From the NCBI RefSeq assembly GCF_002920535.1, contig NZ_PQSS01000038.1, positions 1 to 64,000 on the forward strand: a DNA stretch of 64,000 nucleotides, written 5' to 3'. Below are positions 55,471 through 63,870 of this stretch, in pieces. A model generated the notes under the pieces. That model had not been told where the DNA came from and searched no databases. It saw only the letters and a list, made by a program, of their open reading frames with translations. This DNA is from Streptomyces sp. Ru71. Lineage in GTDB: Bacteria > Actinomycetota > Actinomycetes > Streptomycetales > Streptomycetaceae. Both the position numbers and the translations under genes were made by a program. Position 1 is the first letter of the stretch. Each line of letters opens with the position of its first letter.

Positions 55471-56628
55471 TTGGCCGGATCGGCTGACTTCGACCTGTAC
55501 CGCCCGTCCGAGGAGCACGACATGCTCCGCGACGCGATCCGCTCGCTGGCCGAGGCGAAGATCGCGCCGCACGCCGCCGCGGTGGACGAGGAGGCCCGCT
55601 TCCCGCAGGAGGCCCTCGACGCCCTCGTCTCCAACGACCTGCACGCCGTCCACGTACCCGAGGAGTACGGCGGCGCCGGCGCCGACGCCCTGGCCACGGT
55701 CATCGTGATCGAGGAGGTGGCCCGCGTCTGCGCGTCCTCCTCCCTGATCCCGGCCGTGAACAAGCTCGGCTCCCTCCCCGTGATCCTCTCCGGCTCCGAG
55801 GAGCTGAAGAAGAAGTACATGACGCCGCTCGCCAAGGGCGACGCGATGTTCTCGTACTGCCTCTCCGAGCCGGACGCGGGCTCCGACGCGGCCGGCATGA
55901 AGACCCGCGCGGTCCGCGACGGCGACCACTACGTCCTCAACGGCGTCAAGCGCTGGATCACCAACGCGGGCGTCTCCGAGTACTACACGGTGATGGCGGT
56001 CACCGACCCGTCCAAGCGCTCCAAGGGCATCTCCGCCTTCGTCGTCGAGAAGTCCGACGAGGGCGTCTCCTTCGGCGCCCCGGAGAAGAAGCTCGGCATC
56101 AAGGGCTCCCCGACCCGCGAGGTCTACTTCGACAACGTCCGCATCCCCGCCGACCGCATGATCGGCGAGGAGGGCACCGGCTTCGCCACGGCGATGAAGA
56201 CCCTGGACCACACCCGCATCACCATCGCCGCCCAGGCCCTCGGCATCGCCCAGGGCGCCCTCGACTACGCCAAGGGCTACGTCCAGGAGCGCAAGCAGTT
56301 CGGCAAGCCGATCGCCGACTTCCAGGGCATCCAGTTCATGCTCGCCGACATGGCCATGAAGATCTCGGCCGCCCGCGCCCTGACCTACCAGGCCGCAGCC
56401 GCCTCCGAGCGCGGCGACGCCGACCTCACCTACCTGGGCGCCGCCGCCAAGTGCTTCGCCTCCGACGTCGCCATGGAGGTCACCACGGACGCCGTCCAGC
56501 TCCTCGGCGGCTACGGCTACACCCGCGACTACCCGGTCGAGCGCATGATGCGCGACGCCAAGATCACCCAGATCTACGAGGGCACGAACCAGGTCCAGCG
56601 CATAGTGATGGCCCGCAACCTGCCGTAA
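55471..56628 (+). CDS. Acyl-CoA dehydrogenase
   Basis: A 385-residue FAD enzyme oxidising acyl-CoA to enoyl-CoA. Signatures: YCLSEPDAGSDAAGMKT (FAD/substrate) near 129-145, WITNAGVSEYYTVMA near 165, LDHTRITIAAQALGIAQGALDYAKGYVQERKQFGKPIADFQ near 245-285, QLLGGYGYTRDYPVERMMRDAKITQIYEGTNQVQR with the catalytic base Glu370. The start is a TTG at 55471 giving MAGSADFDLYRPSEEH, with GAGAG upstream; no ATG/GTG gives a full N terminus. Chain length preference is not deducible, though a short/branched-chain form is plausible. Confidence 0.93.
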   Translation: MAGSADFDLYRPSEEHDMLRDAIRSLAEAKIAPHAAAVDEEARFPQEALDALVSNDLHAVHVPEEYGGAGADALATVIVIEEVARVCASSSLIPAVNKLGSLPVILSGSEELKKKYMTPLAKGDAMFSYCLSEPDAGSDAAGMKTRAVRDGDHYVLNGVKRWITNAGVSEYYTVMAVTDPSKRSKGISAFVVEKSDEGVSFGAPEKKLGIKGSPTREVYFDNVRIPADRMIGEEGTGFATAMKTLDHTRITIAAQALGIAQGALDYAKGYVQERKQFGKPIADFQGIQFMLADMAMKISAARALTYQAAAASERGDADLTYLGAAAKCFASDVAMEVTTDAVQLLGGYGYTRDYPVERMMRDAKITQIYEGTNQVQRIVMARNLP

Positions 56629-56653
56629 CGCTCCGCTGACTGACAGCACCACA

Positions 56654-56681
56654 CGGCCCCCGGCACCCGTGCCGGGGGCCG
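56654..56681 (+). terminator. Terminator after acyl-CoA dehydrogenase
   Basis: A 13-bp perfect inverted repeat (56654-56666 with 56669-56681) with a 2-nt centre, 25 bp after the stop. Confidence 0.85.
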
Positions 56682-56733
56682 ACGCGTCCCGCGCGACGCC
56701 CCGCAGTGACCACCGGCCGCAGGCGCTACACCA

Positions 56734-56829
56734 GCCACGACGCAACAGCAACGGGCCGCCGCAGGCAAAAAGGGGCGCGGGGAACTGCGCGACGAGCCAC
56801 AACGCAACAGCAACGGGCCGCCGCAAGCA
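56734..56829. repeat. Direct repeats flanking dispersed element copy C
   Basis: A 23-bp exact direct repeat (56741-56763 and 56803-56825; starts CGCAACAGCAACGGGCC), within a roughly 31-bp near-identical block, brackets the 21-bp dispersed element at 56772-56792. The whole interval 56629-56911 has no gene. Confidence 0.8.
56772..56792 (+). repeat. Dispersed Streptomyces intergenic element, copy C
   Basis: Exact copy of the 21-bp element, located between convergent genes and flanked by direct repeats. Confidence 0.85.
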
Positions 56830-56911
56830 CCCGCACAGGCCACCGCAGGCAAAGGCGACCACCCACAACGCACCCGCAGCCGAAACACCGACCCGGCGCC
56901 GCAGGCAACCG

Positions 56912-57469
56912 TCAGTCCTCGAACCCCTCCGCCGCCCGCCGCTCCCGCAGCTCCATGATCGCCCGCCGCCGCGCCAGCCGATGCGTACGGCGGATCTGCG
57001 CCTCCTGGTACCGGCGCTTGTCCCGCTCCGTCTCCGGCAGCACCGGAGGAACCTGACGCGGCTTGCCGTCGGCGTCGACCGCGGCGAAGACCAGGTACGC
57101 CGAGCCGACCTGGGTAGGCGGCGTGGACTCGTTCCAGCGTTCGGCCAGCACCCGCACACCGACCTCCATCGAGGTCCGCCCGGTCCAGTTGACCTGCGCC
57201 TTCACATGCACCAGGTCACCGACACGCACCGGCTCCAGGAACGCCATCTCGTCCATGGACGCGGTGACCGCGGGCCCGCCCGAGTGGCGGCCGGCGACCG
57301 CGCCCGCGGCGTCGTCGACCAGCTTCATGATCACGCCGCCGTGCACCGTACCCAGCAGATTGGTGTCGTTGTGGGTCATGATGTGGCTCAGCGTGGTGCG
57401 GGACGCCGACGTCGGCTTGCCCGGGATCTCCGGAGTGTCCGCTTCTGCGGCGGGGGCCTGATCTGTCAT
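56912..57469 (-). CDS. Hotdog-fold acyl-CoA thioesterase
   Basis: A 185-residue thioesterase of the ACOT/BFIT-like hotdog family: TLSHIMTHNDTNLLGTVHGGVIMKLVDDAAGAVAGRHSGGPAVTASMDEMAFLEPVRVGDLVHVKAQVNWTGRTSMEVGVRV, where N/HGG and D residues belong to the active site, followed by a basic helical tail (KRRYQEAQIRRTHRLARRRAIMELRERRAAE). It hydrolyses acyl-CoA to acid and CoA. ATG at 57469 has GGTGG upstream. It is convergent with an acyl-CoA dehydrogenase. Confidence 0.92.
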   Translation of the reverse strand: MTDQAPAAEADTPEIPGKPTSASRTTLSHIMTHNDTNLLGTVHGGVIMKLVDDAAGAVAGRHSGGPAVTASMDEMAFLEPVRVGDLVHVKAQVNWTGRTSMEVGVRVLAERWNESTPPTQVGSAYLVFAAVDADGKPRQVPPVLPETERDKRRYQEAQIRRTHRLARRRAIMELRERRAAEGFED

Positions 57470-57588
57470 GCCGTCCACCTTATGCCGAACTGACATCCGA
57501 GTAATTTGTGTCAGCTTCGCAACAGGCCTGACCTTATTTTCCGACGGCCCTTGTAAGGCCCACCGCCGCGACCGGCACACTGGGGCCC

Positions 57589-58869
57589 ATGAATGACTGG
57601 CCCGAGGCATGGTCCGACGACAACCGCGGCACCCGCTACGGACGCGGCAGCTCCGGCGCACAGCCGGAAGGCGCCCGCGTCATGCGGCAGGTCCGCCGGC
57701 CCGCGCCGGGCCAGCGCCCGCCGGCCCAGCAGTACGGCGCGGTGCCGCCGCAGCCGTCGTACGTCGACGGCGGCGAGGGCCCCGGCGGCTACGACGGCGG
57801 GTACGACTCCGGCTACAACACCGGCCAGGTGTACGGCACCCCCGCCGGCCGCGGCCCCGCGGGCCCCACCGGCGGCGCCCCGCGTCCCGCGCCGAACTGG
57901 CGGCGCCGGATCAAGTGGACGTCGATCACGCTGGCGACCGTGCTCGTGGTCACCACCGTCGGCACCTACTTCTGGGCCGACTCCAAGCTGCGCCGCGAGG
58001 TCGACCTGTCCAAGGTCATCGACCGGCCCGAGTCCGGCAAGGGCACGAACTACCTGATCGTCGGCTCGGACAGCCGCGAGGGCATGTCCAAGGAGGACAA
58101 GAAGAAGCTGCACACCGGGTCCGCCGAGGGCAAGCGCACGGACTCGATGATGATCCTGCACGTCGGCGACAACGGCGACACGCTGATCTCGCTGCCGCGC
58201 GACTCGGACGTGGAGATCCCCTCCTACAAGGGCTCCGAGTCCGGCAAGACCTACCCGGCCACCGGCCGCCACACCAAGCTCAACGCCGCCTACGCCGAGG
58301 ACGGCCCCGAGCTGCTGGTGCGCACCGTGGAGTACAACACCGGCCTGCACATCGACCACTACGTGGAGATCGGCTTCGCCGGCTTCGCGAACATCGTGGA
58401 CGCGGTCGGCGGCGTCGAGATCACCATCGACAAGCCGTTCAAGGACAAGTACTCGGGCGCCGACTTCCAGGCCGGCAAGCAGACCCTCAACGGCGAGCAG
58501 GCCCTCGCCTTCGTCCGCACCCGGCACGCCTTCGCCGCCTCCGACCTGGAGCGCACCAAGAACCAGCAGAAGTTCCTCGCCGCCCTGGCCCACCAGGTGG
58601 CCACCCCGGGCACGATCCTGAACCCGTTCAAGTTCTACCCGACCATGGGCGCCGGCCTGGACTCCCTGATCGTCGACAAGGACATGGGCCTGTACGACCT
58701 GGGCTCGATGTTCTTCGCGATGAAGGGCGTCAACGGCGGCGACGGCACCTCCATGAACATGCCGATCTCGGGCTCGCGCGGCGGCAACCTCGTCTGGGAC
58801 AAGACGAAGGTGAAGACGCTGGTGAACGAGCTGAACAACGACGAGAAGGTCACGGTGTCGGGCAACTGA
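57589..58869 (+). CDS. LCP-family wall-polymer ligase 1
   Basis: A 426-residue LytR-CpsA-Psr phosphotransferase predicted to attach anionic polymers to peptidoglycan from lipid carriers. A disordered Gly/Pro/Tyr-rich cytosolic head (about 1-100) precedes one membrane helix (about 109-130) and the extracytoplasmic LCP domain (about 150-330): NYLIVGSDSREG, TDSMMILHVGDNGDTLISLPRDSDVEIP with catalytic-type Asp/Arg, KLNAAYAEDGPELLVRTVE, HIDHYVEIGFAGFANIVDAVGGVEI, and QALAFVRTRHA. No LytR_C domain. ATG 57589 appears to have at most a very short leader. Confidence 0.92.
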   Translation: MNDWPEAWSDDNRGTRYGRGSSGAQPEGARVMRQVRRPAPGQRPPAQQYGAVPPQPSYVDGGEGPGGYDGGYDSGYNTGQVYGTPAGRGPAGPTGGAPRPAPNWRRRIKWTSITLATVLVVTTVGTYFWADSKLRREVDLSKVIDRPESGKGTNYLIVGSDSREGMSKEDKKKLHTGSAEGKRTDSMMILHVGDNGDTLISLPRDSDVEIPSYKGSESGKTYPATGRHTKLNAAYAEDGPELLVRTVEYNTGLHIDHYVEIGFAGFANIVDAVGGVEITIDKPFKDKYSGADFQAGKQTLNGEQALAFVRTRHAFAASDLERTKNQQKFLAALAHQVATPGTILNPFKFYPTMGAGLDSLIVDKDMGLYDLGSMFFAMKGVNGGDGTSMNMPISGSRGGNLVWDKTKVKTLVNELNNDEKVTVSGN

Positions 58870-58881
58870 CCGGGACGGCCC

Positions 58882-58908
58882 GGGGCCACCCCTGAGCGGG
58901 GTGCCCCC
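58882..58908. terminator. Terminator between LCP 1 and the Csp-like gene
   Basis: GGGGCCACCCC/GGGGTGCCCCC (58882-58892 with 58898-58908), one unpaired base, 5-nt loop, in a convergent gap. Confidence 0.7.
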
Positions 58909-58926
58909 AGGCCGGCGCGCGGAGTG

Positions 58927-59286
58927 TCACATGGTGGCGCCCGCCATCGTGCGGCACATCTCGGCGCAGCGGCGACAGGACTCGGCGCAGCGCATCATCT
59001 GGGTGTCGTCCGGCATGCTCATACACGCCTCGGCGCACATGTCACAGGCGCGGGCGCACATCGCGCACATCTCGGCCGACATCGGCGAACGCCGCATCAT
59101 CATGTCGGCGCACATCCGGGTCATCTCCGAGCAGTCCATCAGCGCGCGCATGACCTGCATCTGGGCCGAGCCGCCCATCTGCAGGCAGGAGCTCATCGTC
59201 TCCTCGCACACGGTGTGGCAGGACATGCACGCCTCGACGCAGTCCTGCATCTCCTTGCTCATGGGGGTCGCGGCAGACTCGGTCAT
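58927..59286 (-). CDS. Four-helix-bundle Cys/Met-rich copper-storage (Csp)-like protein
   Basis: A 119-residue protein with about 16 cysteines and about 25 methionines arranged in repeating CxxxC and CxxC spacings through four predicted helices (CVEACMSCHTVCEE, MRALMDCSEMTRMCADMMM, MCAMCARACDMCAEAC, CAESCRRCAEMC). This is the bacterial copper-storage/DUF326 pattern; such bundles bind many Cu(I) ions in their core. No Tat or Sec signal is seen, so it is the cytosolic type. ATG at 59286 follows AGGAGGAG. Confidence 0.92.
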   Translation of the reverse strand: MTESAATPMSKEMQDCVEACMSCHTVCEETMSSCLQMGGSAQMQVMRALMDCSEMTRMCADMMMRRSPMSAEMCAMCARACDMCAEACMSMPDDTQMMRCAESCRRCAEMCRTMAGATM

Positions 59287-59413
59287 GGCTCCTCCTGCGG
59301 GGTGGCAGGGGCCCCGGGGCAGGGCCCCGTGCATGCCCTTCCGTGGTACGCCTCCCAGGGCCGCACGTCCATCGGAGGTCCCTACGACAGCTGCGGCACC
59401 GGCCGCCGCGCGC

Positions 59414-60886
59414 TCACGCGCAGCCCACCTCGTTGCCCCGGACCACCGCCGCCTCCGCCTGTCCCGGCTGCTCGGCGCGCACCTTGCGGACCTGCCGGAA
59501 GTCGGTGCCGGCGATCACCTTCATCAGCGGTCCCCGGCCGGGCGCCGGGCGCAGCTCACTGCCGGGCAGCGCGGCGGCCAGCGACCGGGCGGAGCGGTCC
59601 CAGCGGGGGTCGTAGAGGATGACCGTGCGGCGCGTGCCGGGGGTGGTGGCGTTGCTCGGGGCGCCGGTGGTGCGGAAGCCGGCCGCGGCGAGCGCGGCGT
59701 CGACGCGGCGGCCGAGGCCGGCCGTCGCGGTGCCGTTCTCCACCTGGACCTGGATCTGCTGCGGGGCGACCTCGACGTCGACCGGGGCGGCGGTGGTGGC
59801 GCGCGGGCGGTGCGCGGCCAGCGGCTTGTCCTCGCGCAGGGCCTCGAACAGCCTGGCCGCCTTGGCGTCGTCCCACTTCACCGTGGAGCCGATGCCCTTG
59901 ACCGCGTAACCGACCTGCCCGACGGGGACCGTGGTGAACTCCGAGGAGGACGGGGAGAAGGTGCGCATGGCGCGGCCGAGGTCGAGCAGTTCGTCCGCGC
60001 CGAAGCCCTTGTCGGCCCGCACCGAGCCGAGCACGGCCCGGGTCACGTCGCGGAACTTCAGCGGGTTCAGCAGCACCCCGGAGGAGGTGGCCCGGTCGAC
60101 GAGGGCGGCCAGGAAGCGCTGCTGGCGTTTCATGCGGCCCAGGTCGGAGGCGCCGTCGATGTGCCGGGAGCGCACGTACTGCAGGGCCTCGCCGCCGGTG
60201 AGGGTGTGGGTGCCGGCGGGCAGGTCGAGGCCGGTGTAGGAGTCCTTCAGCGGTTCGGCGGTGCAGATCTTCACCCCGCCCAGCTCGTCGACGGTCTTCA
60301 TGAAACTGGTGAAGTCGACCTCCAGATAGTGGTCGATCTTCACATGGGTCATGTCCTCCACGGTGCGCACGGTCAGCTGAGGGCCGCCCTCCGCGTAGGC
60401 GGCGTTCAGTTTGACGGGGTGCCCGTTGTGCCGCTCACCGGTGGTGGCGTCGGTGTGCGGGGGCGTCTCGGCGTAGGAGTCGCGCGGCAGGCTGACCACG
60501 CTGGCCCGGTCCCGGTCCTCCGAGATGTGCACGATCATGATCGTGTCGGTGCAGTGGCAGGGGGCGCCGCCGAGGTGGTACCGCTTGCGCTCGTCGGGGG
60601 AGATCTTGTCGCGTCCGTCGGTGCCGACCAGCAGCACGTTCATGCCGTGGCCCGCGCGGGGCCGGTTCTTCATGTCCTTGAAGGGGTCGACCCGGGCGAT
60701 GTCCGCGTCCAGGCTGGAGATCACCGCGTGCCCGATCCCGGCGGAGGCGAGGACGACGACCGACAGCGTCGTCACCGCCCGCATGGCCCAGCGTGGCCTG
60801 CGGCGCCCGGCGGGCGGCCGGGGCGCACGGGACGGCTTGGGACGGCGCTGCGGCCGGGACGGCGGCGGGCTGGGCGGCTTGGACAA
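59414..60886 (-). CDS. LCP-family wall-polymer ligase 2 with LytR_C domain
   Basis: A 490-residue protein: Pro/Arg-rich cytosolic head (about 1-35), membrane helix (about 38-58), LCP domain (about 80-275: MNVLLVGTDGRD, TDTIMIVHISEDRDRASVVSLPRDSYAET, KLNAAYAEGGPQLTVRTVEDM, IDHYLEVDFTSFMKTVDELGGV, YVRSRHIDGASDLGRMKRQQ), and a C-terminal LytR_C domain (about 385-475: QIQVQVENGTATAGLGRRV). I prefer the TTG at 60886 (MSKPPSPPPSRP), which has GGAGG 8 nt upstream; GTG 60895 abuts the GGAGG. Divergent from a GT2 gene. Confidence 0.88.
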   Translation of the reverse strand: MSKPPSPPPSRPQRRPKPSRAPRPPAGRRRPRWAMRAVTTLSVVVLASAGIGHAVISSLDADIARVDPFKDMKNRPRAGHGMNVLLVGTDGRDKISPDERKRYHLGGAPCHCTDTIMIVHISEDRDRASVVSLPRDSYAETPPHTDATTGERHNGHPVKLNAAYAEGGPQLTVRTVEDMTHVKIDHYLEVDFTSFMKTVDELGGVKICTAEPLKDSYTGLDLPAGTHTLTGGEALQYVRSRHIDGASDLGRMKRQQRFLAALVDRATSSGVLLNPLKFRDVTRAVLGSVRADKGFGADELLDLGRAMRTFSPSSSEFTTVPVGQVGYAVKGIGSTVKWDDAKAARLFEALREDKPLAAHRPRATTAAPVDVEVAPQQIQVQVENGTATAGLGRRVDAALAAAGFRTTGAPSNATTPGTRRTVILYDPRWDRSARSLAAALPGSELRPAPGRGPLMKVIAGTDFRQVRKVRAEQPGQAEAAVVRGNEVGCA

Positions 60887-60999
60887 GAAGGACACCTCCG
60901 GACGAGGCCGTACGCGGGATCCGTGAGCACGGTAGGTCCATACGATCTGCTGCCCGGTCACCGGCTCACGCGGCGCGCAAGGCTGTCCCCCGTTCGCGG

Positions 61000-61005
61000 T
61001 AACGT
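61000..61005 (+). promoter_or_regulatory. -10 element for the GT2 gene
   Basis: TAACGT ends 8 bp before the ATG, implying a leader of about 2 nt and effectively leaderless translation; no strong -35 is visible. Confidence 0.4.
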
Positions 61006-61013
61006 GAGCACCG

Positions 61014-62051
61014 ATGAACGCCAACTCCGACGTGCAGCTCCCCGCCGTGTCCGTGATCATGCCCGTCCTCAACGAGGAGCGGCATCTGCGCGGGGCCGTC
61101 CAAGCGATCCTCGCGCAGGAGTACGCCGGCGAGATGGAGGTCGTGATCGCCCTCGGTCCCTCCACGGACCGCACGGACGAGATCGCGGCCGAGCTCGTCG
61201 CCGAAGACCCCCGCGTGCACACCGTGCCGAACCCGACGGGCCGCACGCCCGCCGCCCTCAACGCGGCGATCAAGGCGTCCCGGCATCCGATCGTGGTCCG
61301 CGTCGACGGGCACGGCATGCTCTCCCCGAACTACATCGCCACCGCCGTGCGCCTCCTTCAGGAGACCGGCGCGCAGAACGTCGGCGGCATCATGCACGCC
61401 GAGGGCGAGAACGACTGGGAGCACGCCGTCGCCGCCGCGATGACCTCGAAGATCGGCGTCGGCAACGCCGCCTTCCACACCGGCGGGCAGGCCGGGCCCG
61501 CCGAGACGGTGTACCTCGGGGTGTTCCGGCGCGAGGCGCTGGAGCAGCAGGGCGGCTACAACGAGGAGTTCATCCGCGCCCAGGACTGGGAGCTGAACTT
61601 CCGCATCCGTGAGGCCGGCGGGCTGATCTGGTTCTCGCCCGAGCTGAAGGTGTCCTACCGGCCGCGTCCTTCGGTGCGCGCGCTGGCCAAGCAGTACAAG
61701 GACTACGGCCGTTGGCGGCACGTCGTCGCCCGCTACCACGCCGGCTCCATCAACCTGCGCTACCTCGCCCCGCCGACGGCGGTGTGCGCCATCGCCGCCG
61801 GGATCGTCGTCGGCGCCGTCCTGACGCCGTGGGGCTTCCTGGTCCCCGGAGGCTATCTCGCGGCGATCGCCGCCGGGTCGCTGCCGGCCGGCAAGGGGCT
61901 GCCGCTCAAGGCGCGGCTGCAGATCCCCGTCGCGCTGGCCACCATGCACATGTCGTGGGGCTACGGCTTCCTGACCAGCCCCAAGTCGCTGGCGCGCAGG
62001 GTCATCGCCTCCCGCCGCCCGGCGGTGCTCAGCGGCGAACCGCAGCGCTGA
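61014..62051 (+). CDS. Family 2 glycosyltransferase, membrane associated
   Basis: A 345-residue enzyme with GT-A fold: VSVIMPVLNEERHLRGAVQAIL at the N terminus, VDGHGM in place of the DxD metal motif (about 96), GGQAGPAETVYLGVFRREAL and the ED-like IRAQDWELNFRIREAGG motif (about 186-202). Two to three C-terminal membrane helices (about 256-310) then occur, followed by a basic tail. It is probably a polysaccharide or lipid-linked-sugar transferase at the inner membrane. It sits between two LCP ligases, supporting wall-glycopolymer assembly. ATG at 61014. Confidence 0.9.
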   Translation: MNANSDVQLPAVSVIMPVLNEERHLRGAVQAILAQEYAGEMEVVIALGPSTDRTDEIAAELVAEDPRVHTVPNPTGRTPAALNAAIKASRHPIVVRVDGHGMLSPNYIATAVRLLQETGAQNVGGIMHAEGENDWEHAVAAAMTSKIGVGNAAFHTGGQAGPAETVYLGVFRREALEQQGGYNEEFIRAQDWELNFRIREAGGLIWFSPELKVSYRPRPSVRALAKQYKDYGRWRHVVARYHAGSINLRYLAPPTAVCAIAAGIVVGAVLTPWGFLVPGGYLAAIAAGSLPAGKGLPLKARLQIPVALATMHMSWGYGFLTSPKSLARRVIASRRPAVLSGEPQR

Positions 62052-62062
62052 GCACCACCCCC

Positions 62063-62094
62063 GAACCCGGCCTCACCAGGTGAAGGCCGGGTTC
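62063..62094. terminator. Terminator between GT2 and LCP 3, overlapping the LCP 3 stop
   Basis: GAACCCGGCCT/AGGCCGGGTTC (62063-62073 with 62084-62094). The 10-nt loop includes the LCP 3 stop codon, so the hairpin overlaps that gene's 3' end. Confidence 0.75.
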
Positions 62095-63734
62095 ACGTGC
62101 ATGCACTGGCTGTCGTCGGCGGCGTTGATCGCCTGCGCCGACTCCGGGGTCTTCCCGTCGTCCTTCGGCACCTGGTACGCCGAGCCCGTGCGCCAGTCGG
62201 CGCCCACGACGAGGGTGACGCCGGACACGTCCGTGGACTTCTGCACGGCGCCCGCCGGCAGGCCGAGCAGCTGCGCGACCCGGCGGGCGTCGCCCTCCAG
62301 GTCGGCGCTCGGGTAGCGCACGACCGTGCTCGCCTCGCTGACGGCCGCCGAGGGGTCCGCGACGGCCCCGGTGAGGCCCTTGTCCTTCAGCAGCTGCGCC
62401 ACGGTGGACGCCCGGCCGCGGGCCGGGGCGAGGGTGTCGGTGTGGGTGCCGTTGAGCACCTGCACGGCGATCTCGCCGTCGGGCGCGGGCTGGTCGGCGG
62501 CCGCGGACGGGCTGGGGGAGGGGGCCGGCTTCCCCTTGTCCTTGCCGTCGAGGGCCACGTCGTCGCGGACCATGCGGAACAGCTTCTCGGCGTCCGCGGT
62601 GGGCTCGACGCGGGCGCCGACATAGCGGTTGGGCATGGTCGTCATGGTGATGCGGTCGGTGGGCACCTTCTTCAGCTCGACCGCCAGGTCGTACATCTTC
62701 TTGATGGTGCCCAGACCGTCGTCGACGGTGATCGCCTTCGTGGCCGCCTCGGCCAGGGCCCGCAGCGCGCCCGGGTTGCCCAGGGTGGCGTTCTGCCGCA
62801 GCTGGCGGACCATCGCGTTCAGGTACATGTGCTGCGCCTTGGCGCGGGCCAGGTCGCTGCCGTCCTCGAAGCCGTAGCGGGTGCGCAGCCACTGCAGGGC
62901 CTGCTCGCCCTTGACCGGGGTGGTGCCCTCGGGCAGCTTCAGGCCGGAGCCGTGGCCGTCACTGGTGTGGGAGTAGACGTTGGCGTCCACGCACACCGGG
63001 ACTCCGCCGACGGCGTCCGCCATCGCCACCACACCCGAGAAGTCGATCATCATGAAGTGGTCGATGTGGATGTCGGTGAGCTTCTCCCACGTCGCCACCG
63101 TGCAGCCCGGGCCGCCCCGGCCGAGGGAGGTGTTGGTCATCACCCGGCCGCTGGTGGCCTCGTAGACCGTGCCGTCGTCGGGATCGGTGCACTTGGGCAG
63201 TTGCAGCAGCGTGTCGCGCGGCATGCTGATCACCGACATGTTGGAGCGGTCCGCGGAGACGTGCAGCAGCATCTGGACGTCCGCGAGCGGGACGCCGCCG
63301 AAGGTCTCCTTCGCGCCGCCCAGCTCCTGGTTCTCCTTGGTGTCGCGTGCGTCCGAGCCGATCAGCAGGATGTTCAGCGGCTTCTGCCCGGCCGCGTTCG
63401 CCGTCGGCGCGGGCGCCATGTCCTTGGCGTCGCCGAGGTTGAGGTCGTCCTTCCTGATGTTGTCGTTCAGGTGCCGGTAGTAGAGGTAGCCGGCGCCCGC
63501 CGTGCCGAGCACCAGCAGCGCCACGGTCGCCGCCGTCCAGCGCAGCACCCGGCGCCGGCGCGGGCGCGGGGCCTTCTGCGCGGGCGGGGCGGTCCTCTCC
63601 CCGGGCGGGGCGGCCCCTTCGACGGCCGCCGCCGGCTGCGGCTCCTGTGCGTCCTCCTGCGGTCCCGGCCGCCCGGTCCCGCGTACGCCGGTGAGCGTGC
63701 CGTCCCCCTGCACGTCGTTCCTCGTCGTGGTCAC
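62073..63734 (-). CDS. LCP-family wall-polymer ligase 3 with LytR_C domain
   Basis: A 553-residue protein: Gly/Pro/Ala-rich cytosolic head (about 1-62), one membrane helix (about 65-86), LCP domain (about 118-330: LNILLIGSDARD, ADVQMLLHVSADRSNMSVISMPRDTLLQLP, IHIDHFMMIDFSGVVAMADAVGGVPVCVD, QALQWLRTRYGFEDGSDLARAKAQHMYL), and a C-terminal LytR_C domain (about 425-520). The end DDSQCMHVNPAFTW is similar to that of the partial gene upstream. GTG at 63734 with GGGGA upstream. It is probably a paralogue of the partial gene at 63871. Confidence 0.92.
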   Translation of the reverse strand: MTTTRNDVQGDGTLTGVRGTGRPGPQEDAQEPQPAAAVEGAAPPGERTAPPAQKAPRPRRRRVLRWTAATVALLVLGTAGAGYLYYRHLNDNIRKDDLNLGDAKDMAPAPTANAAGQKPLNILLIGSDARDTKENQELGGAKETFGGVPLADVQMLLHVSADRSNMSVISMPRDTLLQLPKCTDPDDGTVYEATSGRVMTNTSLGRGGPGCTVATWEKLTDIHIDHFMMIDFSGVVAMADAVGGVPVCVDANVYSHTSDGHGSGLKLPEGTTPVKGEQALQWLRTRYGFEDGSDLARAKAQHMYLNAMVRQLRQNATLGNPGALRALAEAATKAITVDDGLGTIKKMYDLAVELKKVPTDRITMTTMPNRYVGARVEPTADAEKLFRMVRDDVALDGKDKGKPAPSPSPSAAADQPAPDGEIAVQVLNGTHTDTLAPARGRASTVAQLLKDKGLTGAVADPSAAVSEASTVVRYPSADLEGDARRVAQLLGLPAGAVQKSTDVSGVTLVVGADWRTGSAYQVPKDDGKTPESAQAINAADDSQCMHVNPAFTW

Positions 63735-63870
63735 TTCCCCGTCCTCCCCACCCCTGGGCCGTGCTCCCGGCCGGCCCCCCTCGGCCGGTTCTGCGCGCCA
63801 TCATCGTGCAGCCGGGTAAGAGTTCCCTTTGTGCCGGCGGACGGCTCCCGTCCGCCGGTCCCGCCCCGCG

